A DNA stretch of 64,000 nucleotides. It comes from Pseudoflavonifractor sp. MSJ-37 (lineage in GTDB: Bacteria; Bacillota; Clostridia; Oscillospirales; Oscillospiraceae). Where the stretch lies: contig NZ_JAHLPP010000001.1 in the NCBI RefSeq assembly GCF_018917965.1, positions 930,001 to 994,000 on the forward strand, given 5' to 3'. Shown here in pieces: positions 1 through 8,277 of this stretch. The translations under genes and the position numbers were made by a program. The notes under the pieces were generated by a model. That model saw nothing but the letters and a program-made list of their open reading frames with translations, ran no database searches and was not told where the DNA came from. How positions within the stretch are numbered: the stretch's first letter is position 1; every line of letters starts with the position of its first letter.

Positions 1-788
1 ACAGGACTGTCCCCGATATACTCTACCGTGCCAGCGGCGAATGCCTTCACCGGCGTGCCCAGATCCACTGCCAGATCGGCTCCATTGTGGAATTTCTCAC
101 CGCCGTCCACCGGATGTTCCCGCCAGCCGAACCCGGAGGAGACCCGACCGATCACCGGCGAGACGGTCTCCGCCAAATCTAGGCGGTACTTATCCATCGT
201 CGCGTTGGCTGGGAGGGCCGGACCGGTATAGTCCACGTGGACCACCTCCGGCTCTGTGGGCTCCGGAGACGGCACAGCGGCTGTATCGGCAAAGAAGTCA
301 TTTCCTGATGTTCCGTCACAATCTGACTCCGCCCGGAGGCCAAGCACATCCGCGACAGGCCGGCTCCCCTGCTCCAGCAGAGCATTGGCCTCCTGCCGTG
401 ACAGTGGGCGTCTGGATGTCGTCGGAACGGATACCCGGATCCCATCTTCCGCGGAGAACACTTCGATGCAGAAGTCCCCCAGGCTCTCCCCCACAGGGTC
501 GCCCCGGGACAGGGACCGCCCCAGACGGACGAAAGCCCCGCTCAGATCTGTGTCTGCGCAGAGCATCTGTCTCAACTCTGCCTGCACGGTCTCCATCCGC
601 TCCGGAAACACGCCCTTCCCGACCACCGTCGCGACGAACACCATGGTACAGACGAAGAGCTGAAGGAGACGGCGGCGCTCTGTGCAGCCCATCTGGACCG
701 GCTTCCCCTTCTTTCGCCCGGACGGAGCTGTACTGCCGTTTCGTCCCTGCCTCCGTCTGTTCCACTCTTGATAGGTCATGCTCTCCAT
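1..788 (-). CDS. Membrane-anchored M23 (LytM) peptidase-family protein, 3' end outside window
   Basis: Partial gene: at least 262 residues are visible and the C-terminus lies beyond the window edge. A basic N-terminus is followed by one membrane segment (about residues 40-56, LFVCTMVFVATVV), then a linker and the beginning of a LytM/M23 domain (SSGFGWREHPVDGG, then FHNGADLAVDLGTPVKAF near residues 225-250). The H-x(n)-D metal-ligand pattern of M23 is visible (the HNGADL stretch). The second His motif would fall outside the window, so catalytic status cannot be judged. The ATG is chosen because AAAGGAG lies 8 bases upstream; a second in-frame ATG follows three codons later. Topology and size resemble the sporulation LytM proteins SpoIVFA and SpoIIQ, but assignment to either is inference. 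Confidence 0.8.
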   Translation of the reverse strand, partial: MESMTYQEWNRRRQGRNGSTAPSGRKKGKPVQMGCTERRRLLQLFVCTMVFVATVVGKGVFPERMETVQAELRQMLCADTDLSGAFVRLGRSLSRGDPVGESLGDFCIEVFSAEDGIRVSVPTTSRRPLSRQEANALLEQGSRPVADVLGLRAESDCDGTSGNDFFADTAAVPSPEPTEPEVVHVDYTGPALPANATMDKYRLDLAETVSPVIGRVSSGFGWREHPVDGGEKFHNGADLAVDLGTPVKAFAAGTVEYIGDSP

Positions 789-823
789 GGTCGGCGCTCC
801 TTTCCGGCGTGGTCATCTGATCT

Positions 824-853
824 ATCTTATGGTCTGCCCTGAAGCGGTATGCC
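824..853 (-). promoter_or_regulatory. Candidate sporulation (sigma-E-like) promoter of the M23 gene
   Basis: On the minus strand GGCATACC and CATAAGAT are separated by 14 bases. This resembles the sigma-E pattern (KMATATT, 14 bases, CATACANT) at most positions and sits about 35 bases upstream of the start codon. It rests on sequence pattern only. Confidence 0.35.
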
Positions 854-921
854 CCTCTATTTCTTTATCATTTCTTCATATATCGTCCACAGAAAGGCCA
901 CAATAGGCCGTACATCTGTGG

Positions 922-927
922 TATAAT
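922..927 (+). promoter_or_regulatory. Extended -10 promoter of the phasin-like gene
   Basis: TATAAT preceded by TGG (TGn extended -10) lies about 60 bases upstream of the phasin-like gene. I see no good -35 hexamer 17 bases upstream, which is usual for an extended -10 promoter. Confidence 0.5.
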
Positions 928-988
928 GATCATAGAAAGCTTGGGCGCACCGGCGTCCGGCGTGATATGCTTTCAGGAGGTGTTTCGT

Positions 989-1366
989 ATGTGGGATAAA
1001 CTGACAGATGTACTGACGAATGTGGTCTATGCCGGTGTGGGCGCCGCCGCCCTGGTGGTGGAGACGGCCGGAGATCTGGGCAAGGTCCTGGTGGAGAAGG
1101 GCGAGGCCGCCGCCAGGCAGGGCCGCCAGTTCGGCGAGGAATTCCAGGAGAAGGCCAAACAGGCCGCTCAGGAGCGCCGGGACCAGCAGTTCCAGGAGTC
1201 GGTCGATCGTTTGACCGCCCAACAGAGAGAGGACCTGCGTCATCATCTGGATGACTTGGATGAGCTGGACCGTCAAGCCGAGGAGATGGCCCGAGCGGCC
1301 GCCGAAGTCGAGGCGGGGCCGGAAGCCGTATCTGAGGAACACGCTGAGGACTCCGAGAAGGAATGA
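989..1366 (+). CDS. Phasin-like coiled-coil protein
   Basis: The 125-residue product starts MWDKLTDVL, has a hydrophobic Ala/Val-rich stretch near residues 15-28 (VGAAALVVETAGDL), then a long charged helix rich in Gln, Glu, Arg and Ala that should form a coiled coil (about residues 35-105), and an acidic tail. This organisation matches small phasin-family or magnetosome-independent helical proteins common in Firmicutes; no catalytic motif is present. CAGGAGG lies just upstream of this ATG. An upstream in-frame ATG (926) lacks a ribosome binding site and overlaps the -10 element, so it was not used. Single-gene unit with its own promoter and a strong terminator. Function unknown. Confidence 0.7.
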   Translation: MWDKLTDVLTNVVYAGVGAAALVVETAGDLGKVLVEKGEAAARQGRQFGEEFQEKAKQAAQERRDQQFQESVDRLTAQQREDLRHHLDDLDELDRQAEEMARAAAEVEAGPEAVSEEHAEDSEKE

Positions 1367-1404
1367 CCGCCCCTCTCGTCCACTTGACTGTATAAACCAG
1401 ACCA

Positions 1405-1451
1405 AAGCCCGGTAGGGACCGCAATCCAGCGGTCCCTACCGGGCTTCTTTT
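1405..1451 (+). terminator. Strong intrinsic terminator after the phasin-like gene
   Basis: A perfect 18-bp stem (1405-1422 with 1429-1446) with a 6-base loop is followed by CTTTT. It ends the plus-strand gene. Confidence 0.9.
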
Positions 1452-1475
1452 ACATGTGCTTCAGCGGGATCGGTA

Positions 1476-1509
1476 TAAGAAAAGCCTCCCGGCTGATGCC
1501 GGGAGGCTT
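1476..1509 (-). terminator. Intrinsic terminator of the zinc-ribbon gene
   Basis: A perfect 12-bp stem (1482-1493 with 1498-1509) has a 4-base loop and, read on the minus strand, a following TTTTCTT tract. It faces the preceding terminator, so the two units converge here. Confidence 0.9.
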
Positions 1510-1551
1510 CAAGGACTGATGTCAGTGTATCAGGCCGCAGGTCCAAGCTGC

Positions 1552-1833
1552 TTAGTGCTGCTCACCGCGCATACGAGCGAAGCAGTCGCTGCAGTACACG
1601 GGGCGGTCAGACTTGGGCTCGAAAGGCACACGGGCCTCGCCGCCGCAGGCGGCACAGGTAGCGGTGAAGTACTCGCGGGGACCGCGGGAAGCGGCCTTGC
1701 GGGCGTCACGGCAGGCCTTGCAGCGCTGAGGCTCGTTCTGGAAGCCCCGCTCCGCGTAGAACTCCTGCTCACCGGCGGTGAACACGAACTCCTGGCCACA
1801 CTCTTTGCACACCAAAGTCTTGTCTTCGTACAT
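1552..1833 (-). CDS. Small zinc-ribbon protein (zf-trcl type)
   Basis: The 93-residue protein has two Cys-pair modules: LVCKECGQEF plus RCKACRD in the first half, and ATCAACGG plus YCSDCFARM in the second. This is the arrangement of the zinc-ribbon zf-trcl family, in which CxxC pairs bind structural zinc. Residues between the pairs (FVFTAGEQEFYAERGF) are typical of that family. An AGAGGG ribosome binding site lies upstream of the ATG. It is a short single-gene unit downstream of sigH on the same strand. The partner (nucleic acid or protein) is not known. Confidence 0.8.
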   Translation of the reverse strand: MYEDKTLVCKECGQEFVFTAGEQEFYAERGFQNEPQRCKACRDARKAASRGPREYFTATCAACGGEARVPFEPKSDRPVYCSDCFARMRGEQH

Positions 1834-1910
1834 GATGATTACCCTCTCTTTGACTCGTTGCCCAGGGGACGGAATGAAACCGATGCTGCTGGGTCAGTGA
1901 TATATCGCGC

Positions 1911-2546
1911 TCAGCTTTCGCTGGAGTCGCCGGAAGAAACTTGCCGTGCTACCTTGCGCCGGATGCGCTGCACGGCGTTGTCCACCGCCTTGGGGGACCG
2001 TTTCATTTCAGAGGCGATCTCGGAATAGGAAGACCCATCCAAGTAAAGCCTGAGGACCTTCGTTTCGAAACCGGACAGCTGGCCTTTCAGCAGGCTCATC
2101 CGTTCCTGGACCTCTTCCCGGACGATCAGGGAATCTTCCGGGTCCTCAAAGCGGCGGCGATCGGTGCCGCAGGACTCATGGATCGTAGAACCGTCAAACA
2201 GAGGGGTTTCGAATGATATATGATCGTTCAGAGGCGTATGCTTGCCTCTAGCCGCCGCACGGACAGCGGAGCGCAGACGATTGCGGATACAGGCCTTCGC
2301 GTAAGTCCGGAAAGAAGCGTCCCTCCGAGGATCGTACTCCCGGATCGCGTTCCACAGCCCCAGCATCCCCTCCTGGATCAGATCCTCACTGTCCCCTCCC
2401 GCCAGGAAATAAGGACGTGCGCAGCTCCGGACCACACGGTTGTAGCGGAGCACGAGTTCCTCTGCCGCAGTACGGTCACCGGACGCAGTACGCGCACACA
2501 ATATCTCATCTGTCACTTGGGGACTCTGAGTAGGGGGAGCGTTCAT
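1911..2546 (-). CDS. sigH: RNA polymerase sporulation sigma factor SigH
   Basis: A sigma-70 family factor of 211 residues, close to SigH of Bacillus (218). Region 2 is clear: DLIQEGMLGLWNAIREYDP is the core-binding and -10 recognition helix, followed by FRTYAKACIRNRLRSAVR. Region 4 near the C-terminus (FETKVLRLYLDGSSYSEIA, then KAVDNAVQRIRRK) is the -35-binding helix-turn-helix. SigH directs entry into sporulation and stationary phase. It has its own sigma-A-type promoter and a GAGGAG ribosome binding site. SigH rather than another ECF-size factor is inferred from the combination of size, region 2 sequence and the spore-forming context. Confidence 0.85.
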   Translation of the reverse strand: MNAPPTQSPQVTDEILCARTASGDRTAAEELVLRYNRVVRSCARPYFLAGGDSEDLIQEGMLGLWNAIREYDPRRDASFRTYAKACIRNRLRSAVRAAARGKHTPLNDHISFETPLFDGSTIHESCGTDRRRFEDPEDSLIVREEVQERMSLLKGQLSGFETKVLRLYLDGSSYSEIASEMKRSPKAVDNAVQRIRRKVARQVSSGDSSES

Positions 2547-2567
2547 CGCCGCATCTCCTCAGTTATT

Positions 2568-2597
2568 ATTATACGCAGGAGTATACCTGATCGTCAA
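2568..2597 (-). promoter_or_regulatory. Sigma-A-type promoter of sigH
   Basis: On the minus strand TTGACG and TATAAT are separated by 18 bases, immediately upstream of the sigH ribosome binding site. The element lies between the end of glmM and sigH, so sigH can be transcribed independently of glmM. Confidence 0.7.
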
Positions 2598-2634
2598 GGG
2601 GTTTATGCAAAATATTTACAAGGAATGAAGGATC

Positions 2635-3987
2635 CTACATCCTTTTTATGATCTCCGCCAATTCCTCCGCACAAGCTCTTGCAGACTCCTCAGTCTGCGC
2701 CTCCACCATGACACGGATCAGAGCTTCCGTACCTGACGGACGCACCAGGATCCGGCCGGTATCGGCCAGTTCCGCCTCTTTCGCGGCCACCGCGTCCTTC
2801 AGCGCCCGCGCCGCCATGATGCGCTCCTTCTCCTCCTTGCTGGCCACAGGCAGGTTCACCAGCACCTGAGGATATCGTTTACAGCCAGCCACCAGCTCTG
2901 AGGCCTTTTTCCCGGAGCGGTGGAACACCTGGAGGAACTGGAGCGAGGTCAGTTCTCCATCACCGGTCGTTGCATACTCCCGGAAGATGGTGTGGCCGGA
3001 CTGCTCGCCGCCGATGGTCAGGTCCCGCTCCAGCATCTTCTCCAGCACATGCCGGTCGCCCACAGGCGTACAGCACAGCTCCAGGCCGTGTTCCTTAGCA
3101 AAACGGTGCAGCCCCATGTTGCTCATGACCGTGCCCACCATAGCATCGCCGTGGAGCTTCCCGCGGGTCTTCAGATCCAGAGCGCAGGCGGCCATGATCT
3201 GGTCTCCATCGATGTCCTCGCCCCGCTCGTCCACCGCCAGGAAGCGGTCGGCGTCGCCGTCATAAGCCAGGCCCAGATCGTACTTCCCCGCCACCACCTT
3301 GGCTTTCAGATCGTCCAGATGGGTGGAACCGCATCCGTTGTTGATGTTGACCCCATCCGGCTCTGCATGGATGATATCGGCGGTCAGCTTAGGGAACCGC
3401 GCGAAGAGGCCAGGCGCAGTGGCGGAGGCGGCGCCGTTGGCACAGTCCACCAGGATCCGCGTCCCAGCCAGATCCGTGTCCACTGAGGAGACCAGATGGT
3501 CGATGTAGACTTTGGACTCCGCCGCGTCCTTGTAGATGACCCGGCCCAGTTCCCCATGGGTCTTGAGGGCCGGCTTCTGTCCGGAGAGGACGATCTCCTC
3601 GATGGCCTCCTCCAGGCGGTCGGGGAGCTTATAGCCCTGTCCGCTGAAGATCTTGATGCCGTTATGCTCGAAGGGATTGTGGGAGGCGGAGATCACGATG
3701 CCCGCGTCCGCCCCCATATGGATGGTCAGGAATGCCACCGCCGGCGTAGGCACCACGCCCAAATGGAGCACATCTGCCCCGGCAGAGCACAGGCCCGCCG
3801 TCAGCGCGCCCTCCAGCAGGTCGGAGGAGATCCGCGTGTCCTTGCCGATGGCGATCTGGGGACGGCTTTTCCCTGTCTCCTTCGCCATGACGACCGCCGC
3901 GGCCAGACCCACCTGATAGGCCAGCTCCGCGTCGAGCCCAGCGTTGACCACGCCGCGGATCCCGTCTGTACCGAACAATTTTCCCAT
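2635..3987 (-). CDS. glmM: Phosphoglucosamine mutase
   Basis: Converts glucosamine-6-phosphate to glucosamine-1-phosphate, the step before UDP-GlcNAc and thus peptidoglycan synthesis, in the cytoplasm. The 450-residue length is normal for GlmM. Visible motifs are GTDGIRG at residues 6-12, the phosphoserine loop ISASHNP with catalytic Ser at 102, the metal loop YDGDADR near 240, and the phosphate-binding RPSGTE near 420. The ATG follows a GAGGTG ribosome binding site. It has a candidate promoter in the gap after ruvB. The cdaA/ybbR genes that often precede glmM in Firmicutes are not next to it here. Confidence 0.96.
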   Translation of the reverse strand: MGKLFGTDGIRGVVNAGLDAELAYQVGLAAAVVMAKETGKSRPQIAIGKDTRISSDLLEGALTAGLCSAGADVLHLGVVPTPAVAFLTIHMGADAGIVISASHNPFEHNGIKIFSGQGYKLPDRLEEAIEEIVLSGQKPALKTHGELGRVIYKDAAESKVYIDHLVSSVDTDLAGTRILVDCANGAASATAPGLFARFPKLTADIIHAEPDGVNINNGCGSTHLDDLKAKVVAGKYDLGLAYDGDADRFLAVDERGEDIDGDQIMAACALDLKTRGKLHGDAMVGTVMSNMGLHRFAKEHGLELCCTPVGDRHVLEKMLERDLTIGGEQSGHTIFREYATTGDGELTSLQFLQVFHRSGKKASELVAGCKRYPQVLVNLPVASKEEKERIMAARALKDAVAAKEAELADTGRILVRPSGTEALIRVMVEAQTEESARACAEELAEIIKRM

Positions 3988-4009
3988 AAATACACCTCAT
4001 CGCTTCATA

Positions 4010-4038
4010 GCTATAAACAAACGTCGGAAAAATGTCAA
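4010..4038 (-). promoter_or_regulatory. Candidate sigma-A promoter of glmM
   Basis: On the minus strand TTGACA, 17 bases, then TATAGC. The -35 overlaps the last codons of ruvB. The -10 is imperfect. Confidence 0.5.
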
Positions 4039-5099
4039 AAAGAGATTTGCTCCAGCCCACCGCCGGAGATCCCACCCGGGACCGGAAGTCCAAGATGCTC
4101 ATAGGCCTGGCGGGTCACACACCGGCCGCGGGGCGTCCGGGTCAGGAACCCCATCTGCATGAGATAGGGCTCATAGACATCTTCCAGCGTGACGGCCTCC
4201 TCATTGATGGTGGCCGCCAGCGTCTCCAGGCCCACTGGGCCTCCACCGTAGTGCTGGATGATGCTCCTCAGCATCCGCCGGTCCACGCCGTCCAGGCCCA
4301 GATGGTCCACTTCCAGAGCGGTGAGGGCTTGGTCCGCCACGTGCTCAGTGATCACGCCGCCGGCCTTGACCTGAGCGAAATCGCGGACCCGGCGGAGCAT
4401 CCGGTTGGCGATCCGGGGCGTGCCCCGGCTCCGTTTCGCGATCTCCATGGCGCCCTCCGGCTCGATCGGCACCTCCAGGATCCCGGCGCTCCGTGTGACG
4501 ATCTCAGCCAGCTCCTCCGGGGTGTAGAGTTCCAGCCGAAGGGTGACGCCGAAGCGGTCCCGCAGGGGCGCGGAGAGCTGTCCCGCCCGGGTGGTAGCTC
4601 CGATCAGAGTGAACTTGGGCAGGTCCAGCCGGATCGAATTGGCCGCCGGCCCCTTGCCGATGATGATGTCGATGGCATAGTCCTCCATCGCCGGATAGAG
4701 GATCTCTTCTACCGAGCGGTTCAGCCGGTGGATCTCATCCACGAAGAGGATGTCGTTCTCATTCAAGTTCGTCAGCAGAGCCGCCAAATCTCCCGGCTTC
4801 TCGATGGCCGGGCCGGATGTGATCCGGATATGGACCCCCATCTCATTGGCGATGATGCCGCTGAGCGTGGTCTTGCCCAGGCCGGGCGGTCCGTGGAGGA
4901 GCACATGGTCCAGGGGCTCCCCTCTCATCTTGGCAGCCTGGATGAAGACCTCCAGATTGCCCTTGGCCTTTTGCTGACCGATATACTCGTTCAGCGTCTT
5001 GGGACGGAGGGAGCCCTCCGCCTCATCGTCCCGGGTAAGGGATGTGGTGACCAGCGGGGCCTCCGTTTCCAGAGCGCTGTCAGAAAAATCGATGCTCAA
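4035..5099 (-). CDS. ruvB: Holliday junction branch-migration ATPase RuvB
   Basis: AAA+ motor that, with RuvA, drives branch migration of Holliday junctions. Walker [10 protein letters not shown] is at residues 70-78, Walker B FVDEIH at about 119-124, and sensor 1 GATTRAG near 170. The C-terminal winged helix ends with the typical RTPRGR stretch followed by a short tail. The length of 354 residues is normal. It is encoded downstream of ruvC and ruvA on the same strand with a short gap, giving a ruvC-ruvA-ruvB unit for recombinational repair. Confidence 0.97.
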   Translation of the reverse strand: MSIDFSDSALETEAPLVTTSLTRDDEAEGSLRPKTLNEYIGQQKAKGNLEVFIQAAKMRGEPLDHVLLHGPPGLGKTTLSGIIANEMGVHIRITSGPAIEKPGDLAALLTNLNENDILFVDEIHRLNRSVEEILYPAMEDYAIDIIIGKGPAANSIRLDLPKFTLIGATTRAGQLSAPLRDRFGVTLRLELYTPEELAEIVTRSAGILEVPIEPEGAMEIAKRSRGTPRIANRMLRRVRDFAQVKAGGVITEHVADQALTALEVDHLGLDGVDRRMLRSIIQHYGGGPVGLETLAATINEEAVTLEDVYEPYLMQMGFLTRTPRGRCVTRQAYEHLGLPVPGGISGGGLEQISF

Positions 5100-5137
5100 G
5101 GATTATCCCTCCTTTCCGCGCGCAAGGGACGCATCCC

Positions 5138-5740
5138 TCACTTCATCATCTTTTTCAAGGCCTGCTTCACGATCTGCTCCAGCTCCAGGCCCTCCACATC
5201 GATGCCCTTCAGGGCCATCGCCGCCTCGGTCTGGCTGTAGCCCAGCACCGCCAGAGCGGCGGCCGCCTCGCTGGACTTGTCCTGAGGGATCACCGTCACA
5301 CCGGTACCGGCATAGCTCTCGCCGCCTGCGGCGATCTGGCCCTTGGCCAGCTTGTCCTTCAGTTCTAAGATGATGCGCTGGGCGATCTTCTTGCCGATGC
5401 CTTGGGCCACAGTGAGCGCCTTCTCGTCTCCGGTGATGATGCTCATGGCCAGCCCCTCCGGGGTGGTGGCCGAGAGGATGGACAAGGCCGCTTTGGGTCC
5501 CACTCCTGACACGCCGATCAGCAGGCGGAAGCAGTTGAGCTCGTCCTCGGTAGCAAATCCGTAGAGCTCAAAGAGCTCTTCCCGGACATAGAGGTGGGTG
5601 AAGAGTTTCCCCTTCTGTCCAACCGTCAGCCGGGAAAGGCTCTGGTTGGTGGTGCGGCAGGCATAGCCTACGCCGCCGCAGTCGATCACGGCCAGATAAG
5701 GCTCCACATGAGCCACCGTACCGCTGACATAGTAAAACAT
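5138..5740 (-). CDS. ruvA: Holliday junction DNA-binding protein RuvA
   Basis: Forms the tetramer that holds the four-way junction and loads RuvB. The 200-residue product has an N-terminal OB fold (MFYYVSGTVAHVEP), two helix-hairpin-helix motifs (LIGVSGVGPKAAL and AQGIGKKIAQRII) and a C-terminal RuvB-contacting domain after an Ala-rich linker. I chose the ATG at MFYYV because GGAG lies 9 bases upstream and RuvA proteins begin this way; a longer reading would overlap ruvC by about 90 bases. The gap to ruvC is 11 bases, so the two are probably translationally coupled. Confidence 0.96.
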   Translation of the reverse strand: MFYYVSGTVAHVEPYLAVIDCGGVGYACRTTNQSLSRLTVGQKGKLFTHLYVREELFELYGFATEDELNCFRLLIGVSGVGPKAALSILSATTPEGLAMSIITGDEKALTVAQGIGKKIAQRIILELKDKLAKGQIAAGGESYAGTGVTVIPQDKSSEAAAALAVLGYSQTEAAMALKGIDVEGLELEQIVKQALKKMMK

Positions 5741-5751
5741 AGCGTCGCTCC

Positions 5752-6285
5752 TTAATCGTTCCGCACGGCGTACCGTCCACTGCCCGGGCGTGCCGAGTCC
5801 AGCAGGCTCAGCCGCGAGGTATAGGACCGGGCATGGCACAGGGCGATGGCCACCGCATCTGCCGCGTCATCCGGCTTTGGGACCGCACTCAGCTTCAGCA
5901 GACGGCGCGTCATCTCCATGACCTGCCGCTTCTCCGCCTTGCCGTAGCCCGTCACCGCAAGCTTCACCTGAGAGGGCGAGTACTCGAAGATCGGCACACC
6001 CGCACGCTCGGCACTCAGCAGGATCACGCCTCTGGCCTGTGCTACGCCGATGCCGGTGGTCACGTTGTTGTTGAAGAACAGTTCCTCCACCGCCATGGCA
6101 TCCGGCCGGAACTGCTCGAAGAGGATCGTCAGATCGTCATCGATCTGATGCAGACGGGCCGGGAGCGGCACGCCCGCCGGAGTCGTGATGGCACCGCAGC
6201 GGATCAGCCTCTGCTGTCCGGGCACCGCCTCCAGGACTCCGAAGCCCACGATCGCGAAGCCGGGATCGATCCCTAAAATGACCAT
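5752..6285 (-). CDS. ruvC: Holliday junction resolvase RuvC
   Basis: Endonuclease that cuts Holliday junctions symmetrically. The four acidic active-site residues of the RNase H-like fold are visible: Asp7 in LGIDPG, Glu67 in AVEELFFN, and Asp139/140 with Asp143 in KPDDAADAVA. The length of 177 residues is slightly above the usual 165-173. It is the first gene of the ruvC-ruvA-ruvB unit; the gap before it carries a terminator-like hairpin from xerD. Confidence 0.96.
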   Translation of the reverse strand: MVILGIDPGFAIVGFGVLEAVPGQQRLIRCGAITTPAGVPLPARLHQIDDDLTILFEQFRPDAMAVEELFFNNNVTTGIGVAQARGVILLSAERAGVPIFEYSPSQVKLAVTGYGKAEKRQVMEMTRRLLKLSAVPKPDDAADAVAIALCHARSYTSRLSLLDSARPGSGRYAVRND

Positions 6286-6392
6286 GGACGCCCCTCCCTG
6301 TTAGAACACATAGATGAAGATATCATAGCACATATGTTTGGAAATGGGAAGGGCCTGCCTTGGATTTTCAGCCGCCCCGCCGCAGACAGGGA

Positions 6393-6429
6393 GAGCCGCC
6401 GGAGCATCGTGAAGATGCTCCGGCGGCTC
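6393..6429. other. Perfect hairpin between xerD and ruvC
   Basis: A 16-bp perfect stem (6393-6408 with 6414-6429) with a 5-base loop lies just after the xerD stop codon. Neither strand has a U-tract, so it may be an RNA-stabilising hairpin or a weak terminator rather than a classical one. Confidence 0.6.
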
Positions 6430-6444
6430 AGTCGTCCCGGTATC

Positions 6445-7326
6445 TCAGGCCCTGGGATGGGCTTTGTCATAGATATGCTTCAGCTTCTGCTCCCGTCCCA
6501 CCACCTGAGCGTAGATCTGGGTCGAAGATATGTCCGCGTGGCCCAGCATGATCTGGATGGAGCGCAGGTCTGCCCCGTTCTCCAGCAAATGGGCCGCAAA
6601 GGAATGGCGGAGGGTGTGCGGCGTGATATCCTTGTCGATGCCCGCCTTCTCCTGATAGTTCTTGACGATCTTCCAGAAGCCCTGACGGCTCATGCGTTCT
6701 CCGCTCATGTTCACGAAGAGGGCCCGTTCCTCCATATGCTCCAGCATCTGGGGCCGGATATGCTCGATGTAGTCGCTCAGGGCCTTCACTGCCGCCGGAT
6801 ACAGCGGGATGCTCCGGGCCCGGCTCTCCCGGCCGGCGCACCGGACCAAGGCATTTTCCAGATCCACATCGTCCACGTCCAGCCCGATGAGCTCACTCAC
6901 CCGGATGCCGGTGGCGTACAGGAGCTCCAGCATAGCCTTGTCCCGACCACCTTTGACATCCCCGGTATCGGGCTGTTCCAAGAAAAGCTCTACCTCTTTG
7001 TTGGTGAGGATCTGGGGGAGCTTCCGCTCCACTCTGGCATGGGAGAGCCCCCGGGCCGGGTCCTGCCCGATCATGCCCTTCCAAGTCAGGAAATGGTAGA
7101 ATGACCGCAGGGATGCCAGTGAGCGCGTCACGGTGGAGGGCGATCTCCCCCGGGCTGTCAGATACTGGGTATAGGTCTCGATATCCGACCGGACGACTTG
7201 GAGGGGGTCCGCATCCAGCCATTCGAGGAACTGCCGCACATCCCGCAGATAGGAGGTGCGCGTATTCGGCGCCGCCCGCTTTTCCTCCGTCAGATACCGT
7301 TCATATGCCTCATAACAGTCCATCAT
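6445..7326 (-). CDS. xerD: Tyrosine recombinase XerD
   Basis: Site-specific recombinase that resolves chromosome dimers at dif together with XerC. It has an N-terminal SAM-like core-binding domain (residues 1-90) and a C-terminal catalytic domain with Arg142 (TGIRVSEL), His237 and Arg240 (HTLRHSF), His263 (LGHADI) and nucleophile Tyr272 (QIYAQ). The beta-hairpin Lys usually found in a GKG context appears replaced (AGRESRAR), which should be verified by alignment. At 293 residues it is typical XerD size. Its position 24 bases after spoIIM matches the spoIIM-xerD order of Bacillus, so this is the housekeeping recombinase and not a phage integrase. Confidence 0.93.
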   Translation of the reverse strand: MMDCYEAYERYLTEEKRAAPNTRTSYLRDVRQFLEWLDADPLQVVRSDIETYTQYLTARGRSPSTVTRSLASLRSFYHFLTWKGMIGQDPARGLSHARVERKLPQILTNKEVELFLEQPDTGDVKGGRDKAMLELLYATGIRVSELIGLDVDDVDLENALVRCAGRESRARSIPLYPAAVKALSDYIEHIRPQMLEHMEERALFVNMSGERMSRQGFWKIVKNYQEKAGIDKDITPHTLRHSFAAHLLENGADLRSIQIMLGHADISSTQIYAQVVGREQKLKHIYDKAHPRA

Positions 7327-7350
7327 CCAGCACCCTCTCCCCGTGCTCCA

Positions 7351-7983
7351 TCAGCCGCCAGCCGGCGGCAAGAGCCCAGCAGCCCCTGCTGTCAGCGCCG
7401 GGACCACTACATATTCCAAAAACACACATATACACAACACGCCGGCACAAGAGGCACAGCGCAGGAGATATCGCTTTCCGTAAGGCAGAGCCATCTTCCC
7501 CCCGCCGAGCACACGGGAGGCCAAGGCCCTGGAAGCCAGCCAGCTCTGCGTCCCCAGGATGAAGAGGACCGGGACGGCCGCGCACTCCGGGATCCCGAAG
7601 ATCAGGAAGGCCAGCGTACCTCCGGTCCGTCCAAAGAGCCGCACGAAAGAACCGATCGCGAAGGCCAGCAGGAACCCCCGCACCGCGAATACCGCTGGAA
7701 GGGCCAAAAGCCCCAGCGTCGTGAACCCAAGCAGAAAGACCAGCAAGGGCCACCGGACCGTATCCCACGCCGCCAAGAGCAGAGACGGTGTGTGCCCGGA
7801 CGTGCCAGCCCAGGTCAGGAACCGTTCCACATAGCGTGCCAGACCGGCGCTTCCGCTGCTGTCTATCTGGAACGCCAGAGTACACCCCAAGACCCCGCCC
7901 AGCGCAAAGAACGCCGAGAGCAGTGTCAGGGCTGTCGCCAGATCCGACGGCACGTCCCAAATCTTCCTGCCCAGTCTCCGCAT
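7351..7983 (-). CDS. spoIIM: Stage II sporulation protein M-like membrane protein
   Basis: A 210-residue protein with about five hydrophobic segments (roughly residues 15-37, 75-100, 105-125, 128-150 and 180-205), matching SpoIIM, a member of the membrane complex with SpoIID and SpoIIP that drives engulfment of the forespore. The central GFTTLGLLALPAVFAVRGFL stretch is like the conserved part of that family. A GGGAGGTGATC ribosome binding site precedes the ATG. Synteny with xerD supports the call. A SpoIID-type gene lies 6 kb away; no SpoIIP gene is in the window. Confidence 0.82.
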   Translation of the reverse strand: MRRLGRKIWDVPSDLATALTLLSAFFALGGVLGCTLAFQIDSSGSAGLARYVERFLTWAGTSGHTPSLLLAAWDTVRWPLLVFLLGFTTLGLLALPAVFAVRGFLLAFAIGSFVRLFGRTGGTLAFLIFGIPECAAVPVLFILGTQSWLASRALASRVLGGGKMALPYGKRYLLRCASCAGVLCICVFLEYVVVPALTAGAAGLLPPAGG

Positions 7984-8062
7984 CCGCGATCACCTCCCGC
8001 ACATAACATATGCGGCGGACCGGGTCGGTAGGACCGAGCAACGACTATGGCCTGTCACCTTT

Positions 8063-8091
8063 ATTATGATCTACTCCACACGACGATGCAA
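8063..8091 (-). promoter_or_regulatory. Candidate promoter of spoIIM-xerD
   Basis: Minus strand TTGCAT, 17 bases, CATAAT, about 80 bases upstream of spoIIM. Both hexamers deviate from consensus at one or two positions. Confidence 0.4.
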
Positions 8092-8136
8092 GCATATTCG
8101 GCATATCCATCCAATTTTGTACATTATGCTCACGTT

Positions 8137-8161
8137 TTATGTATACTGTATTATGTATACT
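8137..8161. repeat. Two tandem 11-bp repeats upstream of spoIIM
   Basis: TTATGTATACT occurs at 8137-8147 and 8151-8161, a period of 14 bases, in an AT-rich patch inside otherwise GC-rich DNA. Each copy contains the palindrome GTATAC. The rest of the 7984-8192 gap holds the candidate promoter and no gene. Confidence 0.7.
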
Positions 8162-8192
8162 TCATCAACTTATCTTGTGTATAAGCACAAAT

Positions 8193-8243
8193 AAACACCG
8201 CATCTAGTGGTATACTACTCGTATATCGCTAGATGCGGTGTTT
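8193..8243. terminator. Probable terminator after the SCIFF maturase gene
   Basis: Perfect 15-bp arms (8193-8207 with 8229-8243) are separated by 21 bases. On the minus strand the second arm ends in TTT and continues ATTTGTG. It lies 35 bases past the scfB stop codon. Confidence 0.65.
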
Positions 8244-8277
8244 GCTGCATTCGTCCTCTAGAGACTACATTTTGTTA

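Noticed and set aside
6445-7326. XerD gene read as a phage integrase or sign of a mobile element
   Set aside because: Size, catalytic arrangement and the adjacent spoIIM gene fit the housekeeping chromosome-dimer recombinase; no att repeats or phage genes are seen.
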